Part shown: positions 55,708-64,000 of the stretch, one piece after another | Numbering within the stretch: position 1 is the first letter of the stretch | Layout: each line of letters starts with the position of its first letter | Assembly (NCBI RefSeq): GCF_003269065.1 | Contig: NZ_QLTA01000005.1 | Location: 62,001-126,000, forward strand | Source of the DNA: Paracidovorax anthurii | GTDB lineage: Bacteria > Pseudomonadota > Gammaproteobacteria > Burkholderiales > Burkholderiaceae_C | Length of the DNA stretch: 64,000 nt | Direction: 5' to 3' | The notes under the pieces: generated by a model | The model's input: only the letters and a program-made list of their open reading frames with translations | The model's database searches: none | What the model was told of the DNA's origin: nothing | Position numbers and translations under genes: made by a program

Positions 55708-57240
55708 ATGGCCACTGAATTCACGTTCGACCACTTTGTCTTGCGGGTGCACGAGCGCCAGCTCCTGGCGCACGGCAAGCCCGTGCTGCTGGGAGCCCGG
55801 GCCTTCGACGTGCTCTGCGCGCTGGTGCCCAAGGCGGGCGCGCTGGTTACCAAATCGGAGCTGTTCAGCCAGGTGTGGCCGGGCATGGTGGTGGAGGAGA
55901 ACAACCTCCAGGTCCACGTGTCCGCGCTGCGCAAGCTGGTCGGCTCCAGCCTGATCGTCACGATTCCCGGGCAGGGATACCGTTTCGTGGGGCGCGTCGG
56001 CGTGGCACCGCGCCAGAGCGCGGCGCCCCCCGAGCCGCCGCCCCCGGCGGCGGCTCGGTCGGTGGCGGTGCTGCCCTTCGGGGTGGCCGAGGCTGACTCC
56101 GACCAGCAGTATTTCGCCGATGGCGTGGCGGAGGACATCATCAACCGCCTGTCCCGGTCGCGGTGGCTGTACGTCATCGCCCGCAACTCGGCGGTGCAGT
56201 ACCGCCACCCGCTGCCGCCCAACGGCGTGATCAGCCGCGAGCTGGGGGTGCGGTACATCGTCTCCGGGCAGATCCGGTTCCGGGGCGGGCGCGTGCGCGT
56301 GACCGCCGAGCTGATCGATGCGCCCCGCAACGAGACCATCTGGACCCAGAGCTACGACCGCCCGGTGGATGACCTCTTCGAGGTGCAGGACGCGATCTCC
56401 ACCGCGATCGTCAGCGCCATCGAGCCGGTCTACCTGCGGCGCGAGGAGCTGGTGAGCCGCCAGACGCCCCCGCGCGACCGCCACCACTGGGAGCTGCTCA
56501 TGCGCGCGCGCTGGCATTTCTGGCGCTCCAGCCGCCACCACGTGGAGCGGGCCGAGCACTTCGCCGAGCAGGCGCTGGCGTCGAAGCCGGACGACTCGCC
56601 GAGCCTCGCGCTGCTGGCGTTCGTGCGCATGACGCGGGTGTGGGCGGGCTGGTCCGACTGCCCCCGCGTGGACATCTCCGAGGCGCACCACCTGGCCCTG
56701 CGCGCCGTCAGCAACGACGACACCGACGCCTTCGCCCACTTCACGCTGGGCACCGCGCTGTCGTTCACGCGGAGTTTCGCCCAGGCGATCTCCGAGCAGG
56801 AGCATGCCCTGTCGATCTACCCGCAGTTCGCCGCGGCGGCGGGCGAGCTGGGGCGGGTGCTGGCGTTCTGCGGGCGCACGCAGGAGGCGGCGGCCTATGC
56901 GCTGCAGGCCTGCGAGGCCAGCCCGCTGGACCCGCACATCAGCCTCTGGATCCGCACGCGCGCCCTGGCCTGCTTCATCGATGGCGACTACCCCGGCGCG
57001 GAGGCCTTCGCGCTGCAGGCGCTCTCCAAGCGGCCGGACTGGTTTTTCAACCACTACCTGCTGGCCGCCTGCCAGGTGGCGGCCGGCCACCCGGACGAGG
57101 CGCGGCAGACGCTGGAGCAGGCCCGCAAGTTCGGCCCCTATTCGCTCAACGCCATGAAGGCCGGGCATCCCTTCATCGACGAGGCGCGCCTGGACCATTT
57201 CATCGACTGCCTCCGCCAGGCCGGCTGGAGAGGCCAGTAA
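55708..57240 (+). CDS. Winged-helix transcriptional regulator with TolB-like and TPR domains
   Basis: A 510-residue protein. Residues 1-98 are an OmpR/PhoB-type winged helix (FDHFVLRVHERQLLAHGKPVLLGARAFDVLCALV, GQGYRFVGRV). A Pro/Ala linker (100-113) follows. Residues 115-235 are a TolB-N/adenylate-cyclase-associated domain (VAVLPFGV...YFADGVAEDIINRLSR). From about 270 to the end are TPR repeats. There is no receiver domain and no membrane helix, so it probably senses a ligand or protein through the TPR part. It precedes the FAD-oxidoreductase gene by 38 bases and faces the MNIO operon, so it likely controls both. Confidence 0.88.
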   Translation: MATEFTFDHFVLRVHERQLLAHGKPVLLGARAFDVLCALVPKAGALVTKSELFSQVWPGMVVEENNLQVHVSALRKLVGSSLIVTIPGQGYRFVGRVGVAPRQSAAPPEPPPPAAARSVAVLPFGVAEADSDQQYFADGVAEDIINRLSRSRWLYVIARNSAVQYRHPLPPNGVISRELGVRYIVSGQIRFRGGRVRVTAELIDAPRNETIWTQSYDRPVDDLFEVQDAISTAIVSAIEPVYLRREELVSRQTPPRDRHHWELLMRARWHFWRSSRHHVERAEHFAEQALASKPDDSPSLALLAFVRMTRVWAGWSDCPRVDISEAHHLALRAVSNDDTDAFAHFTLGTALSFTRSFAQAISEQEHALSIYPQFAAAAGELGRVLAFCGRTQEAAAYALQACEASPLDPHISLWIRTRALACFIDGDYPGAEAFALQALSKRPDWFFNHYLLAACQVAAGHPDEARQTLEQARKFGPYSLNAMKAGHPFIDEARLDHFIDCLRQAGWRGQ

Positions 57241-57278
57241 CACAACGCATGTCCAACAACAGAGAGAGGGAAACATCC

Positions 57279-59405
57279 ATGCCAGAGCAGAACGCTCCCC
57301 AAAAAATAGCCATCCTGGGAGGCGGCCTCGCCGCGCTGACCACGGCGTATGAGCTGACCCGCCAGCCCGGCTGGCAGCAGAAGTTCGACATCACCATCTA
57401 CCAGATGGGCTGGCGCCTGGGCGGCAAGTGCGCGACCAAGCGGGGGCCGAACGACCGCATCGAGGAGCACGGCATCCACGGCTTCCTGGGCAGCTACTAC
57501 AACGCGCTGCCCCTGATGGCCGACTGCTACGAGGCCCTGGGCCGCCCGAAGGATGCGCCGCTCGCCACCTTCGAGCAGGCCTTCCTGCCCGAGAGCTTCG
57601 TGCTGATGTGGGAGTACGACCAGGGCGGCTTCCGCCGCTGGCCGATGACGCTGCCGACCAACGGCCTGTCGCCCGCCGATGCCTCCTCGCTGTCGAGCCT
57701 GCGGCTGTGGATCGCGGCGCTCATCGAGACGGCGCAGGCCCTGATCGATCCGGGCGCGACGCCGGGCCTGCTGCAGGCGCATGCGGACGTGCTGAGGGCC
57801 GGCCAGAAGATCCTGGAGGGGCTGAAGGCCGAATTCCGCAAGGAGGGTGCCGAGGACACGCTCGGCACCGGCCACCCGCTCCTGGACGACATCTGGAACT
57901 GGCTGCGCGGCGCGCTGATGCCGATCATCGAGGCCCACGACGACCTGCGCCGCTTCTACATCCTGCTCGACTACCTGATGGCGCTGGTGCGCGGCGTGCT
58001 GGCCGACCGCATCTTCCAGAACGGGTTCGACAGCATCGACGGCGAGAACTTCTCCGACTGGCTGCAGCGCCACGGCGCGTCGGTGCTGACCACGTCGTCG
58101 CCGCTGGCGCTCAATACGGTCAACCTCTCGTACCAGTATCCGCAGGGCGATACGGCGCGCACGGCCCGCATGGGGGCGGGGGCCTACCTGCACTGGTCGC
58201 TGCGCAGCTATGCCTACCTGGGCGCGTTCGCCTGGCTGTTCGCGGCGGGCACGGGCGAGACGGTGATCGCGCCGCTCTACCAGGTGCTCCGGCAGCGCGG
58301 CGTGCGTTTCGAGTTCTTCCACAAGGTGCGCGACCTCGTGCTATCGGACGACCGGAAATCCGTCGCGGCCGTGGAGATGGGCGTGCAGGCCACGCTGAAG
58401 GACGCCTGCGGGCCGTACGAGCCGCTGGTGGAGGTGCAGGGCCTGCCGTCGTGGCCCGCGGGGCCGCTCTACGGCCAACTGGTGCAGGGCGATGCCCTGC
58501 AGGCGCAGGACATCGATCTGGAGTCGTACTGGACCCCCTGGCAGGACGTGGGCACGAAAACGCTGCGCGCGGGGCAGGATTTCGACCAGGTGGTGTTCGC
58601 GATCTCGGTGGGCGCGGTGCCGTACCTCTGCAAGGATCTGCTGGCCGCGGATGCGCGCTGGCGCGCCATGGTCGAGAAGGTGCCCACCGTGCAGACGCAG
58701 ACCATGCAGATCTGGCTCAACCGGACCACGGCCGATCTGGGCTGGGACATCCCCCTCAAGAACCCCACCGACACGGTGATCGGCGCCACCTACATGAACC
58801 CGCTCGACGGGCAGGTGGACTTCTCCCACCTGCTGCGCTGGGAGTCCTGGCCCGCGGCCGGCATGCCGAAGTCCCTGTGGTATTTCTCGGGCGCGATGGC
58901 CGACTACGAGCCGCCCCCGCCCCTGAGCGACACGGGCTACCCCGCCCGGGCCCATGCGCGGGTCAAGGCCCAGTGCATCCAGTACCTGCAGGTGTGCATG
59001 GGGCCGCTGCTGCCCAAGGCCACCACCAACGCGGTGTCGCCCCCCGGCGATCCCGTGGGCATGGATTTCAGCCTGCTGCAGGACTACGACCTGGCCTGTC
59101 CGGGGCAGGGCGTGCAGCGGTTCGACCAGCAGTTCTGGCGCGCGAACATCGATCCGTCGGAGCGCTACGTGACCAGCCCGCCCGGCAGCACGGCCGCGCG
59201 CATCAAGGCCTGGGATTCGGGCTTCTCGAACCTCGTGCTGGCGGGCGACTGGATCTACACCGGCCTCAACGTGGGCAGCGCCGAGGGCGCGGCCATGGGC
59301 GGGCGGCTGGCCTCGCATGCGATCAGCGGCTTTCCGGCGCTGGGCGACATCGTGGGCTATCCCGAAGACGGCGGCCCGCCTGGCGACCCGGTTTTGCAGT
59401 CCTGA
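57279..59405 (+). CDS. Large FAD-dependent oxidoreductase (amine-oxidase-like)
   Basis: A 708-residue flavoprotein. The dinucleotide motif AILGGGLAALTTAYEL is at residues 11-26, the second FAD segment GWRLGGKCATKRG at about 47-59, and the C-terminal FAD motif NLVLAGDWIYTGLNVGSAEGAAMGGRLAS near the end. The family includes VioA-like and phytoene-desaturase-like enzymes; the substrate is not known. Pairing with a VioB-fold ferritin-like protein is suggestive, since violacein biosynthesis uses VioA and VioB together, but none of the other violacein genes is here. GAGAGGG lies eight bases before the ATG at 57279; ATG 57249 is a weaker alternative. Confidence 0.85.
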   Translation: MPEQNAPQKIAILGGGLAALTTAYELTRQPGWQQKFDITIYQMGWRLGGKCATKRGPNDRIEEHGIHGFLGSYYNALPLMADCYEALGRPKDAPLATFEQAFLPESFVLMWEYDQGGFRRWPMTLPTNGLSPADASSLSSLRLWIAALIETAQALIDPGATPGLLQAHADVLRAGQKILEGLKAEFRKEGAEDTLGTGHPLLDDIWNWLRGALMPIIEAHDDLRRFYILLDYLMALVRGVLADRIFQNGFDSIDGENFSDWLQRHGASVLTTSSPLALNTVNLSYQYPQGDTARTARMGAGAYLHWSLRSYAYLGAFAWLFAAGTGETVIAPLYQVLRQRGVRFEFFHKVRDLVLSDDRKSVAAVEMGVQATLKDACGPYEPLVEVQGLPSWPAGPLYGQLVQGDALQAQDIDLESYWTPWQDVGTKTLRAGQDFDQVVFAISVGAVPYLCKDLLAADARWRAMVEKVPTVQTQTMQIWLNRTTADLGWDIPLKNPTDTVIGATYMNPLDGQVDFSHLLRWESWPAAGMPKSLWYFSGAMADYEPPPPLSDTGYPARAHARVKAQCIQYLQVCMGPLLPKATTNAVSPPGDPVGMDFSLLQDYDLACPGQGVQRFDQQFWRANIDPSERYVTSPPGSTAARIKAWDSGFSNLVLAGDWIYTGLNVGSAEGAAMGGRLASHAISGFPALGDIVGYPEDGGPPGDPVLQS

Positions 59406-59441
59406 GCGCCGCGGGCCGGCCGTGGCCGGCGGCGCAGCGGG

Positions 59442-60716
59442 TCAGCGGTGCAGGAAGTCCACCTGCTGCGGGCGGCCCGGCAGCGCCAGCGTGGCGATGG
59501 GCGCGGGGCTGCCGGCCACGCGCCGGCCGCGCCGCCACACGCCCAGGCGGGCGGCGCGCAGGCGGATGGCCTCGGCCGGGTCGCGCGCGTGCAGCAGCAC
59601 GAAATCGGCGTGGCAGCCGGGCTCCAGGCCGTAGCCCTCCAGGCCCAGCAGGCGCGCGGGGCTCTCGGTGATGGCCGTGAAGCACTGGCGCATGGCGGCC
59701 TGTCCGGTCATCTGGGCCACGTGCAGGCCCATGTGCGCCGCTTCCAGCATGTCGGCGCTGCCGCCGGCGTACCACGGGTCCATCACGCAGTCGTGCCCGA
59801 AGGCCACCGTCAGGCCGGCGGCGATCAGCTCCGGCACGCGCGTCATGCCGCGGCGCTTGGGATAGGTGTCGTGCCGGCCCTGCAGCGTGATGTTGATGAG
59901 CGGGTTGGCCACCACGCCCAGCCGCGCCTCGGCCATGAGCGCGATGAGCTTGCTCACGTAGTAGTTGTCCATGCCGTGCATGGAGGTCAGGTGCGAGCCG
60001 GTCACGCGGCCCTGCAGGCCCAGGCGCTGGGTTTCGGCCGCCAGGGTCTCGACGTGGCGCGAGAGTGGGTCGTCGCTCTCGTCGCAATGCATGTCCACGC
60101 GCAGCCCGCGCTCGGCCGCGAGCTCGCACAGCAGGCGCACGCTCTCCGCGCCCTGGGCCATGGTGCGCTCGAAGTGCGGTATGCCGCCCACCACCTCCAC
60201 GCCCAGGTCCAGCGCGCGCCGCAGGCTGTCGAGCCCGCCCGGTGTGCGCAGCACGCCGTCCTGCGGGAAGGCGACCAGCTGCAGGTCGAGGTAGGGCGCC
60301 ACGCGGCGCCGGACTTCGAGCAGCGCGCCCACGGTAAGCAGGCGGGGATCGCTGGTGTCCACGTGCGAGCGGATCGCCAGCAGCCCGCGCGCCACCGCCA
60401 TGTCGCAATAGCGCAGCGCCCGCTCCACGATGGCTTCGTGCACGAGCCGGGGCTTGAGCTCGCCCCACAGGGCGATGCCTTCCAGCAGCGTGCCGCTGTC
60501 GTTCACGCGCGGCTGGCCGTAGGTGAGCGCGGAGTCGAGGTGGAAGTGCGCATCCACGAACGGCGGCGAGACGAGGCAGCCGGCGGCATCCACCGTCTCG
60601 CGGGCCGGGGCGTCCAGCCCCGGGGCGACGTCCACGATGCGCCCATCGCGCACCGCGATGGACATGTTCTGGCGCCCGTCTGGCAGGGTGGCATGGTGCA
60701 GCAGCAGGTCGAGCAT
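59442..60716 (-). CDS. Cytosine-deaminase-like metal-dependent amidohydrolase
   Basis: A 424-residue amidohydrolase-superfamily enzyme. The metal site H57-x-H59 is in VDAHFHLD, followed by a long barrel with HCDESDD (metal/acid residues), HLTSMHGMDNYY and FGHDCVMDPW. The layout matches CodA-type deaminases. Its position as the last gene behind phnC-phnD-phnE suggests it processes an imported phosphonate or its amide, but that is inference; a plain cytosine or pterin deaminase is possible. Convergent with the FAD-oxidoreductase gene. Confidence 0.82.
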   Translation of the reverse strand: MLDLLLHHATLPDGRQNMSIAVRDGRIVDVAPGLDAPARETVDAAGCLVSPPFVDAHFHLDSALTYGQPRVNDSGTLLEGIALWGELKPRLVHEAIVERALRYCDMAVARGLLAIRSHVDTSDPRLLTVGALLEVRRRVAPYLDLQLVAFPQDGVLRTPGGLDSLRRALDLGVEVVGGIPHFERTMAQGAESVRLLCELAAERGLRVDMHCDESDDPLSRHVETLAAETQRLGLQGRVTGSHLTSMHGMDNYYVSKLIALMAEARLGVVANPLINITLQGRHDTYPKRRGMTRVPELIAAGLTVAFGHDCVMDPWYAGGSADMLEAAHMGLHVAQMTGQAAMRQCFTAITESPARLLGLEGYGLEPGCHADFVLLHARDPAEAIRLRAARLGVWRRGRRVAGSPAPIATLALPGRPQQVDFLHR

Positions 60717-60788
60717 GGCGGGCGGATCGTGGAGCCTGGGAAGAGTCCAGTGTAAGTTTCTTCCCGGCCGGCGCCGCGCGTTGGATCG

Positions 60789-61589
60789 TTACACCAGCAG
60801 GCGGCGGATGCGCGCGGAAACGAGGTCGATGGCGCTCACGGTGACGATGATGATGAGCATCACGGCGCAGGTCTCCGCGTACTGGAAGCCGCGGATGATC
60901 TCCCACAGCACCACGCCGATGCCGCCCGCGCCCACCATGCCGACGACCGAGGCCGAGCGCACGTTGGCCTCGAACCGGTAGAGCGTGAACGAGATCCACA
61001 GCGGCATGACCTGCGGAATCACGCCATAGACGATCTCGTGCAGTGCCGAGGCGCCGGTCGAGCGGATGCCTTCCACCGGCTGCGGGTCGATGGCTTCCAC
61101 CGCCTCGGAAAACAGCTTGGCGAGCGTGCCGGCCGTGTGCACCCAGAGGGCCAGCACCCCCGCGAAGGGCCCCAGGCCCACCGCGACGACGAAGAGCATG
61201 GCGAACACCATCTCGTTGATGGCGCGGCAGGCATCGAGCACGCGCCGCACGGGCTGGTAGATCCACCAGGGCACCAGATTGGACGACGCCAGCAGGGCCA
61301 GCGGCACGGCGGTGACCACCGCCAGCGCCGTGCCCCAGAGGGCGATCTGCAGGGTGACGAGCATCTCCTGCACGTAGAAGCGCCACTGCGCGAAATTGGG
61401 CGGAAAGAAGTCGGACGCGTAGCGCGCCATGTTGCCGGCGTCCTGGATGAGGGCCAGCGGCCGCATGTCGGCGCCGCGCCACGAGGCGGCCAGCAGCGCC
61501 AGCAGCAGGCCCCAGGCAATGTACCAGCCCGGTTCACGGTGCGGCCGCGCGGCTGGAACGGGGGCCGGCATGGCGGAGGCGGAGGTCAT
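60789..61589 (-). CDS. phnE: Phosphonate ABC transporter permease PhnE
   Basis: A 266-residue inner-membrane protein with about six helices. The coupling segment [27 protein letters not shown] and the ends FRVEANVRSA-like [22 protein letters not shown] are typical of PhnE. It forms the channel for phosphonate uptake with PhnC and PhnD. The start at 61589 lies 17 bases downstream of the phnD stop. Confidence 0.93.
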   Translation of the reverse strand: MTSASAMPAPVPAARPHREPGWYIAWGLLLALLAASWRGADMRPLALIQDAGNMARYASDFFPPNFAQWRFYVQEMLVTLQIALWGTALAVVTAVPLALLASSNLVPWWIYQPVRRVLDACRAINEMVFAMLFVVAVGLGPFAGVLALWVHTAGTLAKLFSEAVEAIDPQPVEGIRSTGASALHEIVYGVIPQVMPLWISFTLYRFEANVRSASVVGMVGAGGIGVVLWEIIRGFQYAETCAVMLIIIVTVSAIDLVSARIRRLLV

Positions 61590-61606
61590 GGCGCGCGGCG
61601 GGGGCG

Positions 61607-62557
61607 TCAGCGCAGCGCGGCGAGCTGCCGGTCGATGTCGGCCAGCCGGGCCTTGCGGTCGGCCTCGGCCAGGGTCGTGTCGGCCTCGATCTTGGTGCGC
61701 TTGCTGAAGAGGTCGAGCTGGCGGATGGGCTTGAGCTGGTCGTTGGTCGAGGGCTTGAAGCCGGAGCGCTTGGAGATCCTGTAGACGATCTCCTTCTCGC
61801 GCGGATCGGTTTCGGCGTAGTGGTAGAAGAATTTCCGGATGCGCGCCTTGGTCTCCTCGGGCAGCTGCCTGCCCATCACCAGCGGGTCGAGCGGGATCAG
61901 GGGCGAGGTCCAGACGATCTTGATCTCCTTGAACTTCTCGGGCTGGCGCTCCTTGAAGTGGTCGAGGTCCTCGCTGTTGTTGGTGGCCACGTCCACCTGG
62001 TGGTTGACCACGGCCAGGATGTTGGATTCGTGGTTGGCGTTGCGCACCACCTTGAACAGCGTCTTGGGGTCCACCTTGTTCTGCGTGAACGCGTAGTAGC
62101 CCGGAACCAGGAAGCCGGAGGTCGAGTTGGGATCGCCATTGCCGAAGCTCAGGTTCTTGCCGTTCGCAAGCACGTCCTGCAGGGTGTTGAGCGGGCTGTC
62201 CCGGTGGACGATGAGGTGGGAGTAGTAGCCTTGCGAGCCATCGGCGTTCACCATCTGCGCGAACACCTCGGCATTGGCGCGGTCCACGGCCTCCATGGCC
62301 GACTTGTTGCCGAGCCAGGCCACCTGGACCTTGCCGAAGCGCATGCCTTCGATGATGCCTGCATAGTCGGGGGCGAAGAAGGCCTGGACCTTCAGGCCGG
62401 TCTGTTTCTCCATGTCGTCGATCAGGGGCTGCCAGTCGGCCCGGAGGGTCTGCGTCGATTCGGTGGAGATGATGCCGAAGTGGATGTCCTGCGCATGGGC
62501 GCTGCCGGCCGCGAGGGGGCCTGCAAGGGCCGCGAGGGCCAGAATTTTCCGGAACAT
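61607..62557 (-). CDS. phnD: Phosphonate ABC transporter periplasmic binding protein PhnD
   Basis: A 316-residue exported protein: signal peptide at residues 1-22 (ending GSAHA), then [28 protein letters not shown] and the ligand-site segments [14 protein letters not shown] and [19 protein letters not shown]. It binds phosphonates (2-aminoethylphosphonate or alkylphosphonates) in the periplasm. AGGAG lies before the ATG at 62557. Confidence 0.95.
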   Translation of the reverse strand: MFRKILALAALAGPLAAGSAHAQDIHFGIISTESTQTLRADWQPLIDDMEKQTGLKVQAFFAPDYAGIIEGMRFGKVQVAWLGNKSAMEAVDRANAEVFAQMVNADGSQGYYSHLIVHRDSPLNTLQDVLANGKNLSFGNGDPNSTSGFLVPGYYAFTQNKVDPKTLFKVVRNANHESNILAVVNHQVDVATNNSEDLDHFKERQPEKFKEIKIVWTSPLIPLDPLVMGRQLPEETKARIRKFFYHYAETDPREKEIVYRISKRSGFKPSTNDQLKPIRQLDLFSKRTKIEADTTLAEADRKARLADIDRQLAALR

Positions 62558-62634
62558 GGAAGCGACTCCTGTGGAGAGAGGGGGGAGGGGGAAGAGGGTG
62601 AGGTCGGACGTGGAGGAGGCGATGCGGGGCGCGC

Positions 62635-63501
62635 TCAGGCGGCCTGCGCGAGCGCACCGGGCCACGCGATCACGGTGGAGGGGGCCGTGGCCGGGCCGCC
62701 GCCCGGTTTGTTTTGGAGCAGGCCGGCGCCGTGCAGGATTTCGTCGGCCTGCATGCCATACAGCTCGCGCAGCAGCGCGGCGGTGACCGCGCAGGACGGC
62801 CCGTCGTACACCACGCGCCCCTGGTTCAGGGCGATCACGCGCGGGCAGTAGCGCAGCGCCACGTCCACCTGGTGCAGCGACACGATGACGGTGCAGCCGT
62901 CCTCGCGGTGGATGCGCGCGAGGATGTCCATCACCTTGCGGGAGGACTCGGGGTCGAGCGAGGCGATCGGTTCGTCCGCGAGCAGGACCCGCGCGCCCTG
63001 CACCAGCGCGCGGGCAATCGCGGCACGCTGCTGCTGCCCGCCCGACAGGGTGCCGGCGCGCTGGGCATGGCATTCCGCGATACCCACCCGGGCCAGAGCC
63101 TCCAGGGCGCGGGCGCATTCGGCGGCGCTGAACCAGCGCAGCAGGCTGCGCCACCACGGCATCCCGTGGAGCTGGCCGACCAGCACGTTCACCAGCACCG
63201 GCAGGCGGTCCACGAGATTGAACTGCTGGAACACGAAGCCCAGCTGCGCCCGGGTGGCGCGGATGTCGCGCCCGATGCGGCCGTTCTGCTGGATGCAGCG
63301 CCCGTTGACCTCGATGCGCGATCCCGGCGACGCGTCGGCGGGCATCAGCCCCGCGATGTGGCGCAGCAGCGTGGATTTGCCGGAACCCGATGCGCCGATC
63401 AGGGCCACCATCTCGCCCTGGGCGATGTCCAGGTGGATGTCCTGCAGGGCATGCCGGCCGTTGCCGAAATGCTTGTGAAGATGCTCGATGCGGAGGGCCA
63501 T
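62635..63501 (-). CDS. phnC: Phosphonate ABC transporter ATP-binding protein PhnC
   Basis: A 288-residue ABC ATPase. Walker [10 protein letters not shown] is at residues 36-44, the Q-loop is [12 protein letters not shown], the signature is [15 protein letters not shown] and Walker B is [13 protein letters not shown]. The switch histidine is in [13 protein letters not shown]. It powers PhnDE. AAGGGAG lies before the ATG. First gene of phnC-phnD-phnE, with a TGTCTAGACA palindrome just upstream. Confidence 0.95.
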   Translation of the reverse strand: MALRIEHLHKHFGNGRHALQDIHLDIAQGEMVALIGASGSGKSTLLRHIAGLMPADASPGSRIEVNGRCIQQNGRIGRDIRATRAQLGFVFQQFNLVDRLPVLVNVLVGQLHGMPWWRSLLRWFSAAECARALEALARVGIAECHAQRAGTLSGGQQQRAAIARALVQGARVLLADEPIASLDPESSRKVMDILARIHREDGCTVIVSLHQVDVALRYCPRVIALNQGRVVYDGPSCAVTAALLRELYGMQADEILHGAGLLQNKPGGGPATAPSTVIAWPGALAQAA

Positions 63502-63525
63502 GGCGTGATCTCCCTTGGGGAAATA

Positions 63526-63535
63526 TGTCTAGACA
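63526..63535. promoter_or_regulatory. Candidate PhnF-type operator (TGTCTAGACA)
   Basis: A perfect 10-base palindrome 25 bases before the phnC start, within a longer AT-richer stretch. GntR/HutC-family regulators such as PhnF bind palindromes of this kind. No regulator gene is in the window. Confidence 0.45.
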
Positions 63536-63644
63536 ACATCGGAAGTCTGGTGGGCCGGAATGACACCGCGTTGACGGATCGATGAACGGGCGATGGCAGG
63601 CGCGCGCCGCTTCGTCCGGATTCCGCACGGGGCGCAGAACCGCG

Positions 63645-64000
63645 TCAGATGACGCGGCGGCCCTCGCGCCAGACGGCGCGGACCACGCCCTGCGGCGGGC
63701 CTTCCGGCACGTCGAGCATGCGCACCTGTACCAGATCCGCCCGCAGGCCGGGGGCGATGCATCCGCGGTCGTGCATGCCCAGGGCTTTCGCGGGCTGCAG
63801 GCTGACCGTGCGCACGGCCTGGGGCAGGTCCATGAGCCCTTCGCCCGCGAGCCGCAGCACGGCGCCCAGCAGGCTGCCCGGTACGTAGTCGGACGAGAGG
63901 ATGTCCAGCAGCCCGTGGCGCGCCAGCTTCGCCGCGGCCACGTTGCCCGAGTGGGAGCCGCCGCGCACCACATTGGGGGCACCCATCACGTTGTGAAGGC
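63645..64000 (-). CDS. phnM: Alpha-D-ribose 1-methylphosphonate 5-triphosphate diphosphatase PhnM, C-terminal part
   Basis: The last 118 or so residues of PhnM, a C-P lyase pathway amidohydrolase-fold enzyme that hydrolyses the triphosphate to the 5-phosphate. The run MGAPNVVRGGSHSGNV is the hallmark of PhnM, followed by HGLLDILSSDYVP and the C-terminal small domain. The gene continues beyond the right edge. It is upstream of phnC on the same strand, so C-P lyase genes are likely outside the window. Confidence 0.9.
   Translation of the reverse strand, partial: LHNVMGAPNVVRGGSHSGNVAAAKLARHGLLDILSSDYVPGSLLGAVLRLAGEGLMDLPQAVRTVSLQPAKALGMHDRGCIAPGLRADLVQVRMLDVPEGPPQGVVRAVWREGRRVI

Noticed and set aside
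55304-59405. Complete violacein-type pathway
   Set aside because: Only a VioB-fold protein and a VioA-like flavoprotein are present; no vioC, vioD or vioE counterparts were seen.

Overview
The window is a stretch of GC-rich chromosome from a betaproteobacterium of the order Burkholderiales, most likely family Comamonadaceae and close to Acidovorax/Paracidovorax. Support: the gene order gyrA / ompA-like / ubiG / gph / ssrA, a tmRNA tag reading ANDERFALAA, a short OmpA-like protein with a Pro-Ala linker, and the sucA-sucB-lpd-zapE order. Nearly every base is coding. No insertion sequence, prophage, CRISPR array or rRNA operon was seen. The assignment rests on recognition of families, not on a database search.

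Layout. 1-3860: 5' part of gyrA (minus), then ompA-like, ubiG-gph and the tmRNA gene (plus), with tRNA-Ser(GGA) opposite. 3.9-8.8 kb: an SPFH/NfeD membrane pair, a large PLP-dependent amino-acid decarboxylase and fabI. 8.9-14.6 kb: a complete yejABEF peptide ABC importer. 14.6-18.5 kb (minus): an AI-2E/PerM-like permease, a membrane diguanylate cyclase with two PAS domains, and a small FlxA-like coiled-coil protein. 18.7-26.4 kb: sucA-sucB-lpd (2-oxoglutarate dehydrogenase complex), zapE and a periplasmic coiled-coil protein. 26.4-40 kb: a PP2C phosphatase, a DinG/YoaA helicase, bamD, dnaE, clpS-clpA, an MltB-type lytic transglycosylase and exonuclease I. 40-46.7 kb: a sirtuin, an AcoR-type sigma-54 activator, and a convergent aldehyde dehydrogenase / alcohol dehydrogenase / DUF779 operon that carries a consensus sigma-54 promoter. 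46.7-50.2 kb: a BOF-domain periplasmic protein, then a coupled cluster of a tiny J-domain protein and three acidic proteins of unknown function.

50.2-59.4 kb is the accessory part. It holds two copies of a small dispersed repeat (a third lies next to fabI), a small cysteine-rich protein, and an overlapping minus-strand operon. That operon encodes a 687-residue ferritin-like protein whose C-terminal third carries regularly spaced cysteines (C-x5-C), a DUF692/MNIO-type iron enzyme, and its DUF2063 (HvfC/BufC-type) partner. Divergently sit a winged-helix/TPR regulator and a large FAD-dependent oxidoreductase. The likely reading is an MNIO modification system whose cysteine-rich substrate is fused to a ferritin-like enzyme rather than being a free short peptide. 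This is the best candidate in the window for an undescribed system.

59.4-64 kb (minus): a cytosine-deaminase-like amidohydrolase and the phosphonate uptake genes phnE, phnD and phnC, preceded by the 3' part of phnM, so a C-P lyase locus probably continues beyond the right edge.
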